This document shows positions 5,993 to 10,759 of a stretch of 10,759 nt of DNA, piece by piece. Source of the stretch: a bacterium (GTDB taxonomy: Bacteria; SZUA-79; Acidulodesulfobacterales; Acidulodesulfobacteraceae); the NCBI GenBank assembly GCA_021791295.1, contig JAJYWW010000056.1, positions 1 through 10,759 on the forward strand. Reading direction: 5' to 3'. The notes below the pieces were generated by a model that saw only the letters and a program-made list of their open reading frames with translations, was not told where the DNA came from and did no database searches. The position numbers and the translations under genes are program-made. The first letter of the stretch is position 1, and every line of letters starts with the position of its first letter.

Positions 5993-6778
5993 ATGATGAG
6001 CGTATCGCAAAACCGAGGCGGAGTATTTTTGCCTGTATCGAAAACTATACATATGTCGCATTTTCGAAAGTATGTTTTTCAAAACAAATGGCAAGAAGTA
6101 ACAATAGAAGGAAGACCTCTGACGGCTACACATCAAGATATTATCGAAGCTATATTTTTTTGCGCCGAGGATATCAAAGAATTCCAAGGCGGCAAACTTG
6201 CCGTAAAATTTGCTCCGGGAAAAATATTAAAACTTTTAGACGCAGGCGAAAATTATACATGGTTATACGAAAAAATAAAAGATTTGACCCTTAATATTAT
6301 TACAATAAAAAAAATAGGCGATAAAGACCAAATGCCGCCGATTAAACACATCATCGACGATTTTGACAAAACGGATGAATCTATGAATAAAAAATTGCCT
6401 AACGGAGAATACGCAAAATACAGGTATATAGTGTTTTCAGAAACTTTTATGTCGTTTTTAAGAAACGATGTATTGCTGTTTTATAAAGACAAAATACCCG
6501 CGATTCTTTCTCTAAAAAATCCGATTTTAAAGTCAATAGCAAGATTTTGTTTATCTCATAAAGAAACGAATATGTCGCTCGATGAAGTTTTAGACTCATT
6601 GAAAGTAAGCGCGGGAAAAAGATATAGGCGAAAAATTAAAAAAGAAATAGTTGAAAATGCGAATAGTTTATTAAGTTTTGGCATAAAACTTTTAAAAATA
6701 AGAACTGGCGATAATGCCGGAAAGATAGGTATTTTCTACAATAAAAAAGATATTTTACTACAACATAATAACCAATAA
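5993..6778 (+). CDS. Putative plasmid-type replication initiator (winged-helix Rep)
   Basis: This 261-residue basic protein is probably the origin-binding initiator. The part RPLTATHQDIIEAIFF (41-56) resembles the opening winged-helix segment of TrfA/RepA-like plasmid initiators. Further helix-strand units follow, among them SLKNPILKSIARFCLSHKE and MSLDEVLDSLKVSAGKRYRRKIKKEI, the latter like a recognition-helix region of a second winged helix. The similarity is from memory of the family and is moderate. The strongest support is position: three iterons start 26 bp after its stop, the standard target of such proteins. AAAGG lies 7 bp before 5993; the ATG at 5996 is an equally possible start. 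It follows the primase gene by 25 bp in the same operon. Confidence 0.7.
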   Translation: MMSVSQNRGGVFLPVSKTIHMSHFRKYVFQNKWQEVTIEGRPLTATHQDIIEAIFFCAEDIKEFQGGKLAVKFAPGKILKLLDAGENYTWLYEKIKDLTLNIITIKKIGDKDQMPPIKHIIDDFDKTDESMNKKLPNGEYAKYRYIVFSETFMSFLRNDVLLFYKDKIPAILSLKNPILKSIARFCLSHKETNMSLDEVLDSLKVSAGKRYRRKIKKEIVENANSLLSFGIKLLKIRTGDNAGKIGIFYNKKDILLQHNNQ

Positions 6779-6803
6779 GCCATTTTCAAGGATTTGCGGC
6801 TGG

Positions 6804-6887
6804 GCGGAACTAATATAATGCCAGAGCGGAACTAATATAATGCCATAAAGTTAAAAAAAACGGCAAAAAGGAACTAATATAATGCCA
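6804..6887 (+). repeat. Three iterons on two-turn spacing
   Basis: The 18-mer GGAACTAATATAATGCCA occurs without mismatch at 6806-6823, 6828-6845 and 6870-6887. The first two also share the preceding GC. Start-to-start distances are 22 and 42 bp, so all copies fall on about the same face of the helix. These are the likely binding sites of the initiator encoded just upstream. The third copy contains an in-frame ATG (6882) of the helicase frame and an AAGGA, which could mislead gene callers. Confidence 0.88.
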
Positions 6888-6893
6888 CGCCAA

Positions 6894-6964
6894 GAGTATT
6901 ATCAAGATAATACTCAAGACGGAAAACTAAAATTTCCGTCTTGTAAACGAAAATTTAGTTTTCC
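6894..6964. repeat. Three inverted repeats, two of them mutually exclusive
   Basis: Repeat 1 is GAGTATTATC (6894-6903) with GATAATACTC (6906-6915). Repeat 2 is CAAGACGGAAA (6915-6925) with TTTCCGTCTTG (6933-6943). Repeat 3 is GGAAAACTAAA (6921-6931) with TTTAGTTTTCC (6954-6964). All arms match perfectly. Repeats 2 and 3 share 6921-6925, so only one can form at a time. Repeat 3 is followed by TTTT, which makes it a weak terminator-like form with repeat 2 as the alternative. In single-stranded DNA they could instead serve the origin. Confidence 0.7.
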
Positions 6965-7001
6965 TTTTAAAAAAAGAAAAAAAGGGGAAAGAGAAATTAA
7001 A

Positions 7002-8699
7002 ATGCTCGAATTAAGAGACTATCAGAAAGACTGTTTCGTAGAACTTGAAAAACATTTTATCGCCAAAAACAAAAAAGTCGGTCTGGTTGTAATACCGACC
7101 GGCGGGGGTAAAACTATAGTCTTTAATTCATTCATACATAAATATTTTAAAAATTCTTTAATCGTAGCTCACAGGGACGAGCTTCTTTCGCAATCGATAG
7201 ACAAATACAGACTTGTATCCGACGAAGACGAAGAAGTAAATATAGCGATTTTATCCGGTAAGGCAGAAAACGGCAAAAATCTTTTTTCCAGCAGCGGTAA
7301 AAACTATACTGTGGCATCTATTCAATATCTGAACTTAAGAACCTACGAACTAGACGGCAAAAATTACGATTTTGTCGTTATCGACGAAGCTCACCACGCC
7401 GCCGCCGATTCTTACAAGTCTGTAATAAAAAAGCTTATCGGTACAAACAAAAACATTAAAATTCTGGGCGTAACCGCTACTCCCTTTCGGTCGGATAAGC
7501 AGGATTTAAAAGAAATATTCGGCGATCTTGTTTATAAAATCGGTTATAAAGAACTAATCGCAAAAGGCTATCTGTCTCCGTTAAAGACTTATTTAGTCCC
7601 GTTAAACGTCGATTTGGACAAACTTAAAACCTGCGTAATCACCGACGGAGAAAGAGATTTTACAAATAAATCCATATCTGCCGCTTTCAATACTCCAGAG
7701 ATAAACAAAACTATCGTAAAAAGATGGCAAGAACTGGCATGCGATAAAAAAACGATATTTTACCTATCAAGCCTCGAACACTGCGATTATCTTAAACGCG
7801 AATTCGAAAAAGCTGGCGTTGCCGCAGAAACAGTCAAGGGAGCGATGGATTTAAACAATAGACGCAATGTTTTATCCGACTTCAAGGACGGTAAAATCCA
7901 GATAATTTTAAATATGAACGTCCTTGCCGAAGGTTTTGACGATCCCGCCGTGGAATGCGTGTCAATTGTAAGACCTACGAAAAGTTTGGGACTTTATACT
8001 CAAATTGCCGGACGCGGATTAAGACCTTATTTTTCAAAAACATATTGCCTTTTGCTTGATTTTACCGGCATATCGAAACGCCATAACGTTATGACTGCCG
8101 CAGAATTGTTTGGTTTGGACGTAAAAAGAAAAGAATTGAGAAAAGGCGTAACGGTTGGAACAATTAGAAACGAGCGCGGCGAACTGCAAATGAAAGTCTT
8201 AATCGGAGACGAAAATCCGGAAGAGTTCGTTTACGACGGCAAAGCCGTTATCGAGAACGCAGTCAAAATCAAAAACGATTACGTTTTGAGTCTTGGATTA
8301 TCGAGTTCCATTATTCTAATGCGTCCAAGCAAAAATCAAGATAAATACGACATAATAAAAATAGAAATGTTTAAAGACCCAGGCACTAAACGCAATAAAT
8401 TTAAAAAAATTGAATATCTCAAGAAAGAGATAAACGAAGAGTTCGCTTACGACCTATTATCCGCCGTCTTTGAGCGCAACAGGGACGAATTTATGAGTAA
8501 TTATGTGCTTGAAGCAAAGAAATATCCCGTTACAGACAGGCAAAAACAACTTATTTTAAAATTTAAAGAGGAAGGATATATATCCGAATCCGACGCAGAT
8601 TTAAAAAATCTCAACAAATATACCGCAACGGTGGTTATCGCATACGTTTTCGCTTTGCTCGAAGCCGGACTTTTGAAACACAGAAAATCTGCGGCATAA
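7002..8699 (+). CDS. Superfamily II DEAH-box helicase
   Basis: This 565-residue ATP-dependent nucleic-acid translocase or helicase has all core motifs: Q-like RDYQKD (5-10), Walker A PTGGGKT (32-38), DEAH (128-131), TATP (158-161), motif V NVLAEGFDDP (306-315) and motif VI QIAGRGLRP (334-342). It resembles the SSL2/UvrB-C-like helicases of phages and plasmids. About 200 C-terminal residues have no catalytic motif; the end (TDRQKQLILKFKEEGY...) resembles the small helical tail of this subgroup. I chose 7002 because MLELRDYQ is the natural start and purine-rich GGAAAGAG lies 8 bp upstream. The frame stays open to an ATG at 6882, but those 40 codons are made of iteron and hairpin DNA. It follows the origin on the same strand, so a replication or repair role for the element is likely. 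Confidence 0.9.
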   Translation: MLELRDYQKDCFVELEKHFIAKNKKVGLVVIPTGGGKTIVFNSFIHKYFKNSLIVAHRDELLSQSIDKYRLVSDEDEEVNIAILSGKAENGKNLFSSSGKNYTVASIQYLNLRTYELDGKNYDFVVIDEAHHAAADSYKSVIKKLIGTNKNIKILGVTATPFRSDKQDLKEIFGDLVYKIGYKELIAKGYLSPLKTYLVPLNVDLDKLKTCVITDGERDFTNKSISAAFNTPEINKTIVKRWQELACDKKTIFYLSSLEHCDYLKREFEKAGVAAETVKGAMDLNNRRNVLSDFKDGKIQIILNMNVLAEGFDDPAVECVSIVRPTKSLGLYTQIAGRGLRPYFSKTYCLLLDFTGISKRHNVMTAAELFGLDVKRKELRKGVTVGTIRNERGELQMKVLIGDENPEEFVYDGKAVIENAVKIKNDYVLSLGLSSSIILMRPSKNQDKYDIIKIEMFKDPGTKRNKFKKIEYLKKEINEEFAYDLLSAVFERNRDEFMSNYVLEAKKYPVTDRQKQLILKFKEEGYISESDADLKNLNKYTATVVIAYVFALLEAGLLKHRKSAA

Positions 8700-8765
8700 A
8701 TATAATATAACATTCTTAAAACAAAGTTTTTGTTATGGCTGGCGGGAAAAATAAAAACGGCTTAA

Positions 8766-9659
8766 CTAAAAAATTATTTTCGCAATATTATCTTCTATCC
8801 ATTTTCTGGTAATTTCCGTAAAAGCGGAATGGGCAGGAGGTAAATCCGCGAACGGCGCTAGCGACGCAAGACCTATTCCGCGCTTTAATGCAGGTTCAAG
8901 CGTTAAAATTTGCACATTCGGTATATTTTCCGGCATGCAAATTTTCGGTATAATTCCTATCCCAGAACCTTCTTTAACCATGGTAAGCATTGTTCCCATA
9001 TTGCTTACGTTATATTTCCAAGGCGGAAGTTTTCCGGTTAAAGATTGAAACGCTTTTTTTACCAAAACCTGACAGTTGCTGTTCCATGTAATCATTTCAG
9101 AATATTTGGTTAATTGTCCGAAGCTAATCGATTTTTGAGCAGCCAAAGCATTATTTTTTGATAAAACCGCCACCATATCGTCCAAGATGACTGGAACGGT
9201 TTTGAGGTTATTGCACGGCAATGTGACGAATCCCATGTCTATCGTGCGGGATGAAATCCAGTCCCTTATTTCGGTTTCCGTTCCTTTAAATATTTTTAAA
9301 TCTATTTTAGGATATTTCGACTTAAATAAACGCATTATTCCCGGAAGGAAATTAGCGGAAATGCTTCCAAAACTTCCTATTTTCAATTCTTTTGATTCTA
9401 TTCCTAAGGAGGTGGTTTCTTCTTTTATCATTTCCAAGCTTTCCGTGATAACGCGGACGTGTTTTAAAACTTTATTGCCTGCTTCCGTAAGGCTAATGCC
9501 ATCTTTCCCACGCTCTACAAGCTTTATGCCCAATTCATTTTCCAAATCCGATATCTGATGGCTTACCGCAGGCTGAGTAATGAAAAGTTCTTTCGCCGCT
9601 TTGGAAAAGCTTTGCAATTCAGCAACTTTGATTAAAGTCGTTAATTGATTTAATGTCAT
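8766..9659 (-). CDS. LysR-family transcriptional regulator
   Basis: This 297-residue protein has normal LysR length. The N-terminal winged helix-turn-helix (1-60) has the classic MTLNQLTTLIKVAELQSFSKAA, then LFITQPAVSHQISDLENELG and GISLTEAG. A linker helix follows. The substrate-binding-like co-inducer domain starts at about residue 92 (LKIGSFGSISANFLPGIMRLF) and contains MLTMVKEGSGIGIIPKIC. It is divergent from the CDGSH-cupin gene with 180 bp between start codons, the standard layout in which a LysR protein controls the divergent gene and itself. The inducer cannot be read from the sequence. The Shine-Dalgarno site is poor (GAGAAA). It converges on the helicase gene with a 66-bp gap lacking a convincing terminator. 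Confidence 0.93.
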   Translation of the reverse strand: MTLNQLTTLIKVAELQSFSKAAKELFITQPAVSHQISDLENELGIKLVERGKDGISLTEAGNKVLKHVRVITESLEMIKEETTSLGIESKELKIGSFGSISANFLPGIMRLFKSKYPKIDLKIFKGTETEIRDWISSRTIDMGFVTLPCNNLKTVPVILDDMVAVLSKNNALAAQKSISFGQLTKYSEMITWNSNCQVLVKKAFQSLTGKLPPWKYNVSNMGTMLTMVKEGSGIGIIPKICMPENIPNVQILTLEPALKRGIGLASLAPFADLPPAHSAFTEITRKWIEDNIAKIIF

Positions 9660-9758
9660 TAGTTTTTTCTCATATTATATAAATATTATTCATTTTACTT
9701 AATAATTACACCTAACTTATAATAACAGAATATTAAATTAAAGAAAACATATTTACCC

Positions 9759-9794
9759 CAAGGCTATTACAAGGCTATTAACACAAAGCTACTA
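9759..9794 (+). repeat. Three tandem 11-mers, candidate regulator site
   Basis: CAAGGCTATTA occurs at 9759-9769 and 9770-9780 without a gap, and CAAAGCTACTA at 9784-9794. The block ends 14 bp before the TATAAT at 9808, so the last copy covers the -35 position. No good -35 box is present. This suits an activator-dependent promoter, possibly controlled by the divergent LysR gene, although LysR sites are usually T-N11-A dyads rather than tandem repeats. Confidence 0.55.
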
Positions 9795-9807
9795 CCAATT
9801 GAAATTT

Positions 9808-9813
9808 TATAAT
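9808..9813 (+). promoter_or_regulatory. -10 box of the CDGSH-cupin gene
   Basis: A consensus TATAAT lies 26 bp before the start codon. The expected -35 position (around 9785-9790) holds part of a direct repeat instead of TTGACA, which points to a promoter that needs an activator. AAGGAG at 9827-9832 follows. Confidence 0.45.
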
Positions 9814-9839
9814 AATTTAAATGAATAAGGAGAAAAGCT

Positions 9840-10436
9840 ATGGAAAAAGAACCGCTGATTTTAAACGGAATTAAAGAAAAAACCTATATTTGCCAATGCG
9901 GCAAATCAAAAAATTTACCGTATTGCGATGAAACTCACAAAACCCTTTCCGAAAATGTTTCCCCTGCCGTTTTAGAACCGACAGATGAAACATTGTCCAT
10001 TTGCGTATGCGGAAAATCAAAACATTTGCCGTATTGCGATGCTGTTTTTATAAAGCATGATAAAAGCTGGACGCCCGCCAGTTCCGCCAGGGGCGAAGGG
10101 GCTTTATATAACGGCAAAGAAATAGCGTTCACTAAGCAATTAAGCAACAGGCTAGAATATGGGAAAGGAGTAGCTTATTTAATTAAATTAATTCCTCCGG
10201 AGGACAAGATGCTTAGAACGGTAGCGGTTGCCCGCTCGGACGAGCATGTTTATATACTTGAAGGCGGATTTTGCGACAAAAGCGGCAGACAAAAATCATT
10301 CCCCGGAGATTATATACTGAACCCTGAAGGTCATCCCCATATTAATTTAAATATTGTCGAAACAATCGCTCTTGTAATATGCACCGGAGCTACGGACGAG
10401 ATAAAAGACTTTACGGTTGTAGACCCGAAATTGTAA
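9840..10436 (+). CDS. Two CDGSH iron-sulfur motifs fused to a cupin domain
   Basis: This 198-residue, soluble, probably redox-related protein has a first CDGSH motif C18-x-C20-x8-C29-D-x2-H33, complete for a [2Fe-2S] cluster with three Cys and one His. A second copy, C55-x-C57-x8-C66-D67, has Phe70 where the His ligand should be; the nearest His is 73. The two motifs are nearly identical in protein and DNA (CGKSKNLPYCD and CGKSKHLPYCD), so they arose by duplication. Residues 105-185 form a cupin-like barrel: DEHVYILEGGF (134-144) and PGDYILNPEGHPH (155-167) with candidate metal His135, His165 and His167. CDGSH proteins carry electrons or clusters; the cupin's substrate is unknown. AAGGAG lies 7 bp before the start. 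The divergent LysR gene is the likely regulator. Confidence 0.85.
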   Translation: MEKEPLILNGIKEKTYICQCGKSKNLPYCDETHKTLSENVSPAVLEPTDETLSICVCGKSKHLPYCDAVFIKHDKSWTPASSARGEGALYNGKEIAFTKQLSNRLEYGKGVAYLIKLIPPEDKMLRTVAVARSDEHVYILEGGFCDKSGRQKSFPGDYILNPEGHPHINLNIVETIALVICTGATDEIKDFTVVDPKL

Positions 10437-10655
10437 TATTAACTGTTGTTATTTGCTATACATAAATTCGGAAAGTTTTTCAAAATTCGGCAAAACAAGG
10501 TAACTGCCTGAAATAATAATGGCCGGCAATGATAACGGCGCAAAAAATATTGCACGCAAGGTTGAGTTTTCGGTTTTTTTGCGCCTCTTGGCACTGGAGG
10601 CGAGCCCTCAGCCCTCCTTAATAACTTAATTAAAAAACTAAATAATAAAAAACAC
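10437..10655. other. Gene-free region with GC-rich structured patch
   Basis: I see no supported gene. GGCGCAAAAAA (10537-10547) pairs with 10575-10585 around a 27-base loop. CGCCTC (10582-10587) pairs with GAGGCG (10597-10602), sharing four bases with the first arm, so the two compete. AGCCCTC is repeated in tandem at 10603-10616. The patch at 10581-10617 is far richer in G+C than its surroundings. None of the hairpins has a following T-run, so I do not call a terminator. Confidence 0.45.
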
Positions 10656-10683
10656 TTGACATAAATTTTATAAATTATATAAT
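10656..10683 (+). promoter_or_regulatory. Near-consensus sigma-70 promoter reading off the right edge
   Basis: TTGACA (10656-10661), a 16-bp spacer and TATAAT (10678-10683) are exact matches to both boxes. The start point would fall near 10690, inside the palindrome that follows. The gene it drives must begin beyond 10759. Confidence 0.75.
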
Positions 10684-10687
10684 TATA

Positions 10688-10707
10688 CATACTAACCGTT
10701 TAGCATG
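10688..10707. promoter_or_regulatory. Imperfect 20-bp palindrome at the start point, TetR-like operator
   Basis: The half sites CATACTAACC and GTTTAGCATG match at 8 of 10 positions when one is reverse-complemented. The core, TACTAACC followed by GTTTAG, looks like operators of TetR-type repressors. It begins 4 bp after the -10 box, so a bound repressor would block initiation. Confidence 0.45.
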
Positions 10708-10716
10708 TAATTTGAA

Positions 10717-10749
10717 TTTATAAGATTTAAATGTTCGTAATCTTATAAA
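10717..10749. repeat. 11-bp inverted repeat in the leader of the right-edge transcript
   Basis: TTTATAAGATT (10717-10727) pairs perfectly with AATCTTATAAA (10739-10749) around an 11-base spacer. It could be a second operator or a leader hairpin of the transcript starting near 10690. Confidence 0.5.
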
Positions 10750-10759
10750 AGAAGCATTT

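Larger units (their letters stand above)
6779..7001. other. Candidate iteron-type replication origin
   Basis: This 223-bp stretch between the initiator and helicase genes combines three iterons, an A-rich tract (6851-6869) and three inverted repeats (6894-6964). Iterons beside a rep gene, followed by AT-rich DNA, are the known architecture of theta-replicating plasmid origins. No DnaA box was recognised by eye. Confidence 0.65.

Noticed and set aside
1824..6877. AACTAATA shared by operator 2 and the iterons as a common binding site
   Set aside because: Only eight AT-rich bases are shared, and the palindromic TAGTT half is missing from the iterons, so chance is sufficient.
6814..6883. TATAAT in each iteron as promoters
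   Set aside because: No -35 box lies 16-18 bp upstream of any copy, and the motif is simply part of the repeated iteron.
6804..6887. CRISPR-like array
   Set aside because: The repeats are 18-20 bp, spacers are 4 and 24 bp, there are only three copies and no cas gene; iterons explain them better.
8719..8735. Terminator in the gap between the convergent helicase and LysR genes
   Set aside because: The only stem seen (AACAAA/TTTGTT, 6 bp) is almost all A-T and has no T-run, too weak to call.
9187..9558. 123-codon plus-strand frame
   Set aside because: It lies wholly inside the LysR gene on the opposite strand and has no start signal or recognisable motif.
10439..10690. 83-codon minus-strand frame at the right end
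   Set aside because: It runs across the promoter, the hairpin patch and the tandem 7-mer, has low-complexity composition and no ribosome-binding site.

Overview
The window is AT-rich bacterial DNA. Codons ending in A or T dominate, Shine-Dalgarno sites are clear, and the tRNA fragment encodes its CCA end. It reads as most of an integrative, plasmid-like replicon. The integrase and tRNA style would fit a low-GC deltaproteobacterium or a relative, but that is only a guess: no ribosomal or other marker gene is present.

Left part (1-2980). The 3' part of a tyrosine recombinase runs off the left edge. Fifteen bases past its stop lies a 51-bp 3'-half of tRNA-Lys(UUU), the usual attachment site of such integrases. 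The 5' half of the tRNA is absent, and element-like DNA flanks both sides. This is the layout of an attP (excised circle) or of a junction between tandem elements. Next comes a small regulatory locus. On the minus strand an XRE-type repressor gene is followed by a minimal nucleotidyltransferase (MNT) gene. A 339-residue protein that I do not recognise is transcribed divergently. The divergent promoter carries three palindromic operators of consensus AACT-N3/4-AGTT, about 21 bp apart. A perfect 16-bp hairpin ends this block.

Middle part (2981-8700), all plus strand: the replication module. A promoter-bearing, AT-rich leader of about 320 bp precedes two unrecognised genes whose reading frames overlap: a basic protein and a small membrane protein. 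After them come a primase-helicase fusion (CHC2 zinc finger, Toprim, RepA/DnaB-like ATPase) and a Rep-like winged-helix initiator candidate. Three near-identical iterons on two-helical-turn spacing follow, then a cluster of overlapping inverted repeats, then a superfamily II DEAH helicase. The iterons directly after rep make 6779-7001 the best candidate for the replication origin.

Right part (8766-10759). A LysR regulator on the minus strand is divergent from a plus-strand gene for a protein with two CDGSH iron-sulfur motifs fused to a cupin. Three 11-bp direct repeats lie upstream of that gene. The last 320 bp hold no supported gene. They contain a GC-rich structured patch and, near the edge, a near-consensus sigma-70 promoter with a palindromic operator and a further dyad, which should drive a gene beyond the window. 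Whether the right part is element cargo or chromosome cannot be decided here. No conjugation, capsid or partition gene is visible.
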